Positions 52,188-61,054 of a stretch of 64,000 bases of DNA are shown piece by piece; positions within the stretch are counted from its first letter, which is position 1, and each line of letters begins with the position of its first letter. The notes below the pieces were generated by a model. That model saw nothing but the letters and a program-made list of their open reading frames with translations, did no database searches and was not told the DNA's origin. The position numbers were made by a program, and so were the translations under genes. The stretch is from an uncultured Lentisphaerota bacterium (GTDB taxonomy: Bacteria > Verrucomicrobiota > Kiritimatiellia > CAIQIC01), in contig CAISWQ010000042.1 in NCBI GenBank assembly GCA_903889245.1, positions 1-64,000 on the forward strand, written 5' to 3'.

Positions 52188-53984
52188 TCAGGGGAGGCGG
52201 GCGCGGAGGGGAGCCTGGCTGGCGGCGAGGCCGCCGGGCCGGTTGCGCGCGAGCCAGAGGCGGCGGTGCCCGGCGAGGAGTGCGCGCAAGTTCTGCACGT
52301 TTTCTTCCCCGGCGCTGGCGCGTTGCAGGCCGTGACGTAGCATCTGCGCGACCAGCGCAAACTCATCGCGGACGAGTTCGGCGTCGGCACAGCGCAGCCG
52401 GGCGCGATTGAGAGGGGCCACCATCTCTTCCAGACGTTGCGTGGTCTTCTCCAGTACGCCAGTTGATGTTTTTGCCAGCCACGGAGAGAGGTCGGCCTTG
52501 TGCAGGAGCTGGAACAGGAGGCTGGCGTTCGCCAGCTCGACGCCGGTGGCGCGGTAGAGATTTCCCAACTCGAGCGCGAGCTGACCCATCACGCCGGCGT
52601 CGTCCATGAACGCGTGACGGTCCAGCAGCGCGGCGAGCGGCAGATTTTTTGCGGCATCCGTGTTCCAGCCGCAGGCGGCGGCGGTGGCGAAGCCGGCATA
52701 GCTGACAGGCAGCGGTTGCCAGTGGCCGTTGTCGCCCCAGTCGGTGACGAGCAGGCCTTCCGCGCCGTGCGCGAGTCCCGCGGCGGCGGCGGCGCGGATA
52801 TTGGCCAGCATGTTATCGGTCCGCCCCGCGAGGCTGTTCCACGCTGACGTGCCGGGGCAGACCCAGAACGGCAGACCGGCGGCGGCGAAGGTCGCGGCCT
52901 CGCGCGCGAACGGATGATTGGCCTCGTAACCCCAGTTCAGCGCGACCAGGTCGCGCGGCAACTCGCCGACGAGTTCGGGATGCTGGAGGATGATGTCGCC
53001 CCAGAATTGCATGGTGCGACCGCGGCGCGTGACCTCGTCGCGGATTTTCAGCAGGAACTCCAGATAGACGCGGCCCTTGCCGCGCGCGGCGCAGGCGGCG
53101 GCGCTGTGGCCCTGGCCAAGGTCCCACGTCTCGTCGCAGCCGACGTTGAACAGGCGGCTGGAGAAATTCGGCAGAAGTTCATCGAACAGCTCGCGCAGCA
53201 GAGCGAGGCTCGCCGGATTCGCCGGATCGAGGCTCATCGGCTCGGTGCGGCGTTCGCCCCACGGCGTCACGTAGCCAGCGGGCGCCTCGGCGAGCGCGCG
53301 ATAGCGCGGCAGCCGCAGCCAGCGCGTCAGGTGGCCGAAGGAGTTTTGGTTGGCGGCCAGTTCAATGCCGCGCGCGCGGCAGTAGGTGTCGAGCCAGCGC
53401 ACGTCTGCGGCTGTCATGGGATCGGCCTCCGCCCAAACGTCGCGATGGTTTTGGTAGGCGAAGGTGTGTTCGGTGTAGAGCTGGAGATGGTTGAACTTCC
53501 ACTCGGCGAGGCGGTCCACCAGCGCGGCCAGCGTCGTGGTGGTCGGAATCTTGTCGCGGCTGATATCGAGCATGACGCCGCGGACGGCGTAGTCGGGCCA
53601 GTCGGTGATGACGCATGCGGGCAGCGCCGCCGGGAACTGGCGCAGCAACTGGCGCAGCGTCATCAGGCCGTGATGCAGCCCGGCGCGATCGGGCGCGGTC
53701 AGGCAGAGCGAAGCGGGCGCAATATCGAGGCGGTAGCCCTGCGGCGGCAGACCGGCGTGCGGCTCCAGCGCCAACTGGATGGCTTTGGCCGCCGGCTCTG
53801 CCGCGAGAGTCCAGCCGGCGTGGCCCGCGTGGACGAGTTCATCGTGGAGGCGCAAGAGCAGCGGTTCGAGCGCGTCCGGCGCGCCGGCGGCGCAGAGCGT
53901 ACCCGGCGGCGCGAGGAGCAATTCCCCCGCGCGCCGCTCCAGCTTCCGCGGCGGCGGCAGCAGCAGAATTTCGGTGGCGGCCAT
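52188..53984 (-). CDS. GH20-family beta-N-acetylhexosaminidase-like protein
   Basis: A 598-residue protein. Residues about 1-125 form the GH20 N-terminal alpha/beta domain (PPQGYRLDIAPASLCLTAPDRAGLHHGLMTLRQLL). The TIM barrel starts at VRGVMLDISRDKIPT and carries the catalytic pair Asp284-Glu285 in NVGCDETWDLG. VALNWGYEANHP and LLVTDWGDNGHWQP are late barrel strands. No signal peptide is evident, so it may act in the cytoplasm. It removes terminal amino sugars by family inference. Confidence 0.85.
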   Translation of the reverse strand: MAATEILLLPPPRKLERRAGELLLAPPGTLCAAGAPDALEPLLLRLHDELVHAGHAGWTLAAEPAAKAIQLALEPHAGLPPQGYRLDIAPASLCLTAPDRAGLHHGLMTLRQLLRQFPAALPACVITDWPDYAVRGVMLDISRDKIPTTTTLAALVDRLAEWKFNHLQLYTEHTFAYQNHRDVWAEADPMTAADVRWLDTYCRARGIELAANQNSFGHLTRWLRLPRYRALAEAPAGYVTPWGERRTEPMSLDPANPASLALLRELFDELLPNFSSRLFNVGCDETWDLGQGHSAAACAARGKGRVYLEFLLKIRDEVTRRGRTMQFWGDIILQHPELVGELPRDLVALNWGYEANHPFAREAATFAAAGLPFWVCPGTSAWNSLAGRTDNMLANIRAAAAAGLAHGAEGLLVTDWGDNGHWQPLPVSYAGFATAAACGWNTDAAKNLPLAALLDRHAFMDDAGVMGQLALELGNLYRATGVELANASLLFQLLHKADLSPWLAKTSTGVLEKTTQRLEEMVAPLNRARLRCADAELVRDEFALVAQMLRHGLQRASAGEENVQNLRALLAGHRRLWLARNRPGGLAASQAPLRARLP

Positions 53985-54001
53985 GTGTTGTTTTTACCAT
54001 A

Positions 54002-55156
54002 TCAGTGCGGGCCACAGAAGGGCAGGTGGCGGCGGCAAAGCTGGCGCAGGGCAAAGGTCAAAACACCGCCAAGCACCCCGGGGTCATCAAATGGGATGTT
54101 ACGCCACGAAACTGCATGCGAACCCGGTAACCAATATTTCACATCGCTACGGTGTTCGGTCAGCGCCCACCAGAAGTGTGCAGGGAAATAGCAACCGAGC
54201 GGTGCGTACATCAGTTGTTCTGCGGATTGTGGTGCACGTAACGTGGCCGGGCGCTCGGCCAGCAAATCACGCAAGGCGGCCGGAACATCCACGCCCGCAT
54301 AGCGTCCCCAGCAGAAACCGGACGGGGCACGCGGATGAAATTCGAGGACTATCGTCCTGTCTGTCACCTCGTCCAGAATCCAATCAAACCCGCATAGACC
54401 ATGAAAGCCGGTGGCCGCCGCTATGGCCGCAACCACACCCGCCATGTCCGGTGGATTTATTAGGCGGCGCATAATTGAGGCCCCGAATGGTGTGACCGAG
54501 CGTTCCTTCATCGAGGCAAACCAGCCGGCAATATTTCCACGCTGCAAAATCAACTCGGTACAACCCACCGGGCCGTGGATGAATTTCTGAACCACAACGA
54601 CACCGGGATTATTCAGCCGTGGCCATACCTTCCGCACCCCTTCTGGGGAGTCCACCCGCCACACACCGTTACCGCCATGCACGGCATCACATTTGATGAC
54701 CGAGTCACCTTGTTGTTCCACCCAAGCTATGACTTCAGCGGGCGTCCGACAGACACGACCGGGCGGCACCGGTAACTGGTGTGCGACAGCCCAGGGATGA
54801 AAGTCCGTCTTGGTCGCCAAGGCTCGCGCCACATCCGGTGACAACCACTCCATCCCCGGTGGTGGTTGTTTACCACGCAGGAGTACTTCGACTACCGACG
54901 GATTGGCGTGGACGACCAAGTCATACTGGTTCTCCCGCAAGTGTGCCGCAAGGTGGGTCGCGATGGCTTCCGTGTTGGTGGCTGCCACGTCCAACCATTC
55001 ATCCACAAATCTGGAACGACGAAAACACTGGGTTTCCGGAGCCATCAAAACCAAATGAGCGCCGGTCCGATGAATCAACCGGGGCAGCGACCAGACCAGA
55101 TTCAGGTGTGAGTCAGCAACCAGCAAAACCCGCTTTTGCGGTGGTTTAGACAACAT
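54002..55156 (-). CDS. ATP-grasp domain protein
   Basis: A 384-residue cytoplasmic ligase-like protein. A Rossmann-like N-terminal domain (KRVLLVADSHLNLVWSLPRLI) leads to the ATP-grasp core: DSVIKCDAVHGGNGVWRV (ATP-binding loop), VVVQKFIHGPVGCTELILQRG, LCGFDWILDEVTDRTIVLEFHPRAP (Mg-binding Asp, Glu and His replacing the usual Asn). These proteins couple carboxylates to amines or thiols. GC content is lower than in the flanking genes, so acquisition by transfer is possible. Substrates unknown. Confidence 0.8.
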   Translation of the reverse strand: MLSKPPQKRVLLVADSHLNLVWSLPRLIHRTGAHLVLMAPETQCFRRSRFVDEWLDVAATNTEAIATHLAAHLRENQYDLVVHANPSVVEVLLRGKQPPPGMEWLSPDVARALATKTDFHPWAVAHQLPVPPGRVCRTPAEVIAWVEQQGDSVIKCDAVHGGNGVWRVDSPEGVRKVWPRLNNPGVVVVQKFIHGPVGCTELILQRGNIAGWFASMKERSVTPFGASIMRRLINPPDMAGVVAAIAAATGFHGLCGFDWILDEVTDRTIVLEFHPRAPSGFCWGRYAGVDVPAALRDLLAERPATLRAPQSAEQLMYAPLGCYFPAHFWWALTEHRSDVKYWLPGSHAVSWRNIPFDDPGVLGGVLTFALRQLCRRHLPFCGPH

Positions 55157-55189
55157 GTGATCTTTCGCGGCTGCAAACCGCAGCGACCC

Positions 55190-56818
<1,629 letters not shown>

Positions 56819-56852
56819 GGTTGGCCCTTGGGTGAAAGACGGGCGGAGCATA

Positions 56853-56967
56853 TTTTCCAAGCCTTGGAAAAACAACCCCAACTTTTTCCAAGCCTTGGGA
56901 AAAATATGGCGAAACTTTCCAATGTTCGGAAAAAACGACCTCGGTCGGTTCCAATCCTTGGAAACTT
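56853..56967. repeat. 31-bp-period palindrome array, 4 units
   Basis: Cores at 56857, 56888, 56919 and 56951 (31, 31, 32 bp) fill the gap between queG and purH. The third unit has decayed (CCAATGTTCGG) but keeps the phase. Confidence 0.92.
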
Positions 56968-58019
56968 CACGCCGGACCAAGGCGTTGCAAGGCCCAAGTG
57001 GCGTGGGTGCGGATGAGGTCATCGGGATCGGCGGCGGCGTGTTCGAGCGCGGGACGCGCGGCGGCCGCGCCGCTGTTGCCGAGCGCGACCGCGGCGTTCC
57101 GTAGCAGCCCGCGCCGCTTCGCGCGCGCCAGCGGCGTGCCGCCGAAGCGGTCGCGGAATTTTTTTTCGTCCAGCGCCAGCAGTTCATCCAAGCGGGGTGT
57201 GGCCAGGTCTGGTTGGAACCGAAACGTCGCATGTAGCTTGGAGTCGTCCAACAACTGACCACTGACAACCGGCCACTGACAACTGGTCTGGCACTCGTCG
57301 CAGCCAAAAATCCAGCGACCGAGGCGCGGGCGGAATTCGGTGGGGATATCGCCCTTGTTCTCGATCGTCAGCCACGAGATACAGCGGCGGGCATCGAGTT
57401 GGTACGGTTTGAAAAGCGCGCCGGTCGGGCAGGCGGTGCCGCAATAGTTCTCGGCACAGCAGGCGGGCGGCAACGGCGCATCGTAGGAGTCGAGCTCGAT
57501 ATCGAGCAGCAGTTCGCCGAGCAGCAGCAGCGAACCGAACTGCGGCGTGACGAGCATCGTGTTGCGGCCGAGGTAGCCGAGCCCGGCGCGCACCGCGTGG
57601 TCGCGCTCGAAAATCGGCGCGGAGTCCACGGCCACCTTCCACGCGAGCGGCCGGCCGAGGTCGGCGGCGATAAAGCGCGCGAGTTCCTCCAGCCGCGGCG
57701 CAATCAAGTCGTGATAGTCCGGGCCCCACGCAAAGCGCGCGACGCGACCGCGCAGGGGATCGTCCCAGAATTGCGCCGGCGGAATTTCCGCGCCGTAGGC
57801 CAGCGCGACGCAGACGATGGATTTGGCGCCGGCGAGCAGGCGCGCGGGATCGGCGCGGGTTTCCGGATCGCGCGCCAGCCAGCCCATGCCGGCGTGACAG
57901 CCGCTCTCCAACCACGGCAGCAACGCCTCGGCATGTTCCGCGCGACGCGCGGGCGCGAGCCCGACGAGATCAAAGCCCAGCGCCAGCGCCTGACTGCGGA
58001 TTTTTTCGCTCAACGACAT
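56967..58019 (-). CDS. queG: Epoxyqueuosine reductase
   Basis: Cobalamin- and iron-sulfur-dependent enzyme that reduces epoxyqueuosine in tRNA; 350 residues. Blocks: VCVALAYGAEIPP, FAWGPDYHDLIAPRLEELA, VDSAPIFERDHAVRAGLGYLGRNTMLVTPQFGS and ferredoxin cysteines in CCAENYCGTACPTGAL, RRCISWLTIENKG and GCDECQTSC. After the last Cys the family normally has Pro-Trp-Asn; here the sequence reads QWPVVSGQLLDD, encoded by CAACTGACCACTGACAAC-type repeats, so about 12 residues are repeat-derived. A HEAT-like C-terminal helix pair follows. Confidence 0.93.
   Translation of the reverse strand: MSLSEKIRSQALALGFDLVGLAPARRAEHAEALLPWLESGCHAGMGWLARDPETRADPARLLAGAKSIVCVALAYGAEIPPAQFWDDPLRGRVARFAWGPDYHDLIAPRLEELARFIAADLGRPLAWKVAVDSAPIFERDHAVRAGLGYLGRNTMLVTPQFGSLLLLGELLLDIELDSYDAPLPPACCAENYCGTACPTGALFKPYQLDARRCISWLTIENKGDIPTEFRPRLGRWIFGCDECQTSCQWPVVSGQLLDDSKLHATFRFQPDLATPRLDELLALDEKKFRDRFGGTPLARAKRRGLLRNAAVALGNSGAAAARPALEHAAADPDDLIRTHATWALQRLGPA
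57249..57288. repeat. Heptamer-type repeat inside queG
   Basis: ACAACTGACCACTGACAACC and GGCCACTGACAACTGG, the same unit type as at 59085-59115 and 59505-59536. Confidence 0.8.
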
Positions 58020-58032
58020 GGAACAACGGCGA

Positions 58033-59067
58033 TCAGCCGATCAGCCGCACGGGTTCGGGACCTTTTTCGACGAAGCCGACCGCGACGGGTTTCTCGCCGG
58101 CGGCGCGGAGCAGCTTCACGGTCTTTTCGGCGTCGGCGCGCGCGACAAAGAGGACGAGGCCGATGCCCATGTTGAAGACCTTATACATCTCGTCGCGATC
58201 CACCTTGCCCGCCTGCTGGATGAACTGGAAGATCGGCAGCGGCGTCCACGTGGAGCGATCCACGACGGCGCACAGGCCCTTGGGCAGGAAGCGATCAATG
58301 TTGTCCACGAAGCCGCCGCCGGTGATGTGCGCGAGCGCGTGGATTTTCACCGCGTCCATCAGCTTGCGGACGGGCTTGAGGTAGCTGCGGTGGACGGCGA
58401 GGAGCGCCTCGCCAAAAGTTTTTTTCGTGCCGGGCAGGATGTCGCTGACTTTTTTGCCGGCCTTCTCGAAGATCGTGCGGCGGGCAAGCGAGTAGCCGTT
58501 GGTGTGCAGGCCCGAGGATGGCAGGCCGATGAGCACGTCGCCGGACTTCACGCCCATGCCGGTGATCAGGCGCTTCTTGGAGACCGCGCCGACGATCGTG
58601 CCGACGAGGTCATATTCGCCCGCCGGATAGAGGCCGGGCATCTCGGCGGTCTCGCCGCCGACAAGCGCGCAGTTGTTCTCGCGGCACGCCTTGCACAGGC
58701 CCTCGATCACCTCGGCGAAAATACCCGGATCGAGCTTCTGCGCGCCGATGTAGTCGAGGAAGAACAGCGGCTCGGCGCCCTGCGCGAGAATGTCGTTGAC
58801 GCAGTGATTGACGATGTCCTGGCCCACGGTGTCGTGGCGGCCAACCATGTGCGCCACCTTGAGTTTGGTGCCGACACCATCGGTGCTGCTGACCAGCAGG
58901 TGGTCCTTGCCCGGCGACTTGAAGAGGCCGCCGAACAGGCCCCACTCGCCGGCGGAGCCTGCGGTACGCGTTCCGGCGATTTTTGATTTCGCGCGGCGTA
59001 GCAATTCCATTTTGGCGTCAATATCAACGCCGGATTTTGAATAAGCGCTTTGTTGGTCATTGGTCAT
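58033..59067 (-). CDS. purM: Phosphoribosylformylglycinamidine cyclo-ligase (AIR synthetase)
   Basis: Fifth step of purine synthesis; 344 residues. Conserved blocks: VSSTDGVGTKLKVA, DTVGQDIVNHCVNDILAQGAEPLFFLDY, ALVGGETAEMPGLYPAGEYDLVG, GLPSSGLHTNGYSLAR and AHITGGGFVDNIDRFLP. The start ATG lies inside a TGACCAATGACCAATGACC repeat (either 59067 or 59060 in the repeat could serve; only 59067 is in frame), giving the atypical start MTNDQQSAYS. queG follows 13 bp downstream. Confidence 0.95.
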   Translation of the reverse strand: MTNDQQSAYSKSGVDIDAKMELLRRAKSKIAGTRTAGSAGEWGLFGGLFKSPGKDHLLVSSTDGVGTKLKVAHMVGRHDTVGQDIVNHCVNDILAQGAEPLFFLDYIGAQKLDPGIFAEVIEGLCKACRENNCALVGGETAEMPGLYPAGEYDLVGTIVGAVSKKRLITGMGVKSGDVLIGLPSSGLHTNGYSLARRTIFEKAGKKVSDILPGTKKTFGEALLAVHRSYLKPVRKLMDAVKIHALAHITGGGFVDNIDRFLPKGLCAVVDRSTWTPLPIFQFIQQAGKVDRDEMYKVFNMGIGLVLFVARADAEKTVKLLRAAGEKPVAVGFVEKGPEPVRLIG

Positions 59068-59115
59068 TGGTCACTGGTCCTTCCGTCAGTTGTCCGTTGT
59101 CAGTCGTCAGTTGTT
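59057..59115. repeat. Heptamer repeats spanning the purM start and four-helix gene stop
   Basis: TTGGTCATTGGTCATTGGTC and CAGTTGTCCGTTGTCAGTCG units. The minus-strand ATG of purM and the TGA of the upstream gene both fall inside. Confidence 0.85.
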
Positions 59116-59492
59116 GTCGGAGCACGGACGCCCATCCTGCCGATAGAATTGAGAAAGGCATTCAGCTTGGGCGCGAGTTCATCCACGATCGGTTTCAGGG
59201 CCTGAACCTGTGCATCGGTCAGCAGTTTGCGGCGATAGGCGCGGCGAAGCCAGTGTTGCGTTTCGTGCAACGAGCCACGCGCTATGCGAACGAAACGGCG
59301 GGTGTCCGGGAATGTTCCGCGGCCTACGCCTTCTGCGATGTTCGCGCCGACACTGTCCGAGGCGCGCACGAGTTGTTTGCCAACGGTGTCTTTGGCAAAG
59401 GGCTTCCACGTCATCACGATGTTCCAGACGTCATCGGCCAATTTCTCGGACAACTGATACACACGCAGTTTTTCAAAATTGGAAGCGCTCAT
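59100..59492 (-). CDS. Four-helix bundle protein (S23/IVP family)
   Basis: A 130-residue protein of the four helix bundle family first seen as intervening-sequence proteins of 23S rRNA genes: KLRVYQLSEKLADDVWNIVMTWKPFAKDTVGKQLVRASDSVGANIAEG in outline, with the SVGANIAEG signature, then RFVRIARGSLHETQHWLRRA. Not in an rRNA gene here; it lies between purB and purM. The last residues (TTTDD) and stop are repeat-encoded. Role unknown; members often accompany mobile or diversity-generating elements, none of which is visible. Confidence 0.9.
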   Translation of the reverse strand: MSASNFEKLRVYQLSEKLADDVWNIVMTWKPFAKDTVGKQLVRASDSVGANIAEGVGRGTFPDTRRFVRIARGSLHETQHWLRRAYRRKLLTDAQVQALKPIVDELAPKLNAFLNSIGRMGVRAPTTTDD

Positions 59493-59504
59493 ACTTCACT
59501 CATA

Positions 59505-59536
59505 CAACTCACAACTGACCACTGACAACTGACGAT
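59505..59536. repeat. Heptamer repeat between purB and the four-helix gene
   Basis: CAACTCACAACTGACCACTG followed by ACAACTGACGATTC, ending at the purB stop codon. Confidence 0.8.
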
Positions 59537-60826
59537 TCACAATCCGACGGCTTTGAAAGTCCGTTTCACGTCCTTGAAATGCGGTTTGAGGTCGAAGGCC
59601 GCGTCGAGATCGGCTTTCTTGAGCTGGGCGGCGCGCGGGTCGGCCTCGATCAGGCCGCGCAGATCCTGCTGCGTCTCCCACGCCTTCATCGCGTTGTCCT
59701 GGACAATCTTGTAGGCGACCTCGCGCAGGATGCCGCCCTTGATCAGCGCGAGCAGCACCTGCTGCGAGTGGATCAAGCCATGCGTCTTCTGGAGATTCGC
59801 CTGCATGTTTTTGGGAAGCACGCGCAGCGTGCGCACGAGCCACTCGAGCTTATCCAGCATGTAGTCGAGCGCGATGGTTGCATCCGGCATGGCGACGCGC
59901 TCGGCGCTGGAGTGCGAGATGTCGCGCTCGTGCCAGAGCGGGACGTTCTCCATGCCGACCAGCGCGTAGCCGCGCAGCAGGCGCGCCATGCCGCAAAGCC
60001 GCTCGCCAATGATCGGGTTGCGCTTGTGCGGCATCGCGGAGGAGCCCTTCTGGCCCGCGGCGAAAAATTCCTCGACCTCGCGCACCTCGGTGCGCTGCAG
60101 GTGGCGGAATTCCTGCGCCCAGCGCTCGATCGAGCAGCCGACGAGCGCGAGCGCGGTCAGGAATTCCGCGTGGCGGTCGCGCTGCAACACCTGCGTCGAG
60201 ATCGCCGCCGGCTTGAGGCCGAGTTTCTGGCAGACGATTTTTTCGATCAGCGGGTCGCAGTGCGCATGCGTACCCACCGCGCCGGAGAGCTGGCCGACGC
60301 GGACGATCTCGCGCGCCGCCTCCAGCCGCTGGAGTGCGCGGCCGAATTCATCGTACATCAGCGCCATCTTCAGCCCGAAGGTGATCGGCTCGGCATGGAC
60401 GCCATGCGAGCGGCCCATCATCGGCGTGAACTTGTGCCTGCGCGCCTGCGCCGCCGCGGCCTTGCGGACCGCCTTGACGCCCGCGATCAGGATGTCCGCC
60501 GCCTGCACCATCTGGATGGCGAGCGCGGTATCGAGGATGTCGGAGCTGGTCAGGCCCATGTGGATGAAGCGCGACGACGGCCCGACGTATTTGGCCACGT
60601 TGGTCAGGAAGGCGATCACGTCGTGGTTGACCTTGGCCTCCAGCCGGTCGATGCCTTTGACGTCGAAATCCGCCTTGCTCAAAATCGTTTTGAGGTCCCT
60701 GGCGGGAATCTTGCCCAGCTTGTGCTGCGCCTCGCACGCGGCCAGCTCGATAGCGAGCCAGATGCGGAACTTGTTATCGTCTTTCCAGATGGCCGCCATC
60801 GCGGGCCGGGTATAACGCGGAATCAT
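59537..60826 (-). CDS. purB: Adenylosuccinate lyase
   Basis: Cleaves SAICAR and adenylosuccinate in purine synthesis; 429 residues. The fumarase-superfamily signature SSAMPHKRNPIIGERLCG is present, with MGRSHGVHAEPITFGLK supplying the catalytic His and THAHCDPLIEK and HMGLTSSDILDTALA as further blocks. AGGAA precedes the ATG at 60826. It heads the minus-strand purine group purB, four-helix gene, purM, queG, purH, and is divergent from alaS. Confidence 0.96.
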   Translation of the reverse strand: MIPRYTRPAMAAIWKDDNKFRIWLAIELAACEAQHKLGKIPARDLKTILSKADFDVKGIDRLEAKVNHDVIAFLTNVAKYVGPSSRFIHMGLTSSDILDTALAIQMVQAADILIAGVKAVRKAAAAQARRHKFTPMMGRSHGVHAEPITFGLKMALMYDEFGRALQRLEAAREIVRVGQLSGAVGTHAHCDPLIEKIVCQKLGLKPAAISTQVLQRDRHAEFLTALALVGCSIERWAQEFRHLQRTEVREVEEFFAAGQKGSSAMPHKRNPIIGERLCGMARLLRGYALVGMENVPLWHERDISHSSAERVAMPDATIALDYMLDKLEWLVRTLRVLPKNMQANLQKTHGLIHSQQVLLALIKGGILREVAYKIVQDNAMKAWETQQDLRGLIEADPRAAQLKKADLDAAFDLKPHFKDVKRTFKAVGL

Positions 60827-60875
60827 GGCTGTTTCCTTCCGTTGACCGGCGCGGACGGTAGCAAACGCCGCTGCA

Positions 60876-60894
60876 TTTTCCAAGGACGGGAACA
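60876..60894. repeat. Single degenerate 19-bp-family unit
   Basis: TTTTCCAAGGACGGGAA in the purB-alaS divergent gap; core at 60880. Confidence 0.6.
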
Positions 60895-60994
60895 GTACCG
60901 ACACGGTTTTTCGCAGCCATCTGCCACGGAGTCACCCATGATGCGAGGGTTGCTGGTCTTGCTCGCGCTTCACATCGCGTAACCCCCCGCGCCG

Positions 60995-61023
60995 TTGCGC
61001 CGGCGGGGACGCTGTGCTATGAA
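60995..61023 (+). promoter_or_regulatory. Promoter of alaS
   Basis: TTGCGC, 17-bp spacer, TATGAA, 31 bp before the ATG. Confidence 0.6.
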
Positions 61024-61054
61024 AGCGCCCGCTTTTTTCGCCCGAAAGGTATCC

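Noticed and set aside
56819-57307. An N-terminal extension of purH upstream to 57307
   Set aside because: The extension crosses the stop-free palindrome array and overlaps queG in another frame; PurH begins at MKIQRALISVSDK as in the family.
59100-59492. A 23S rRNA intervening sequence
   Set aside because: The four-helix family is related to such proteins, but no rRNA sequence flanks the gene.
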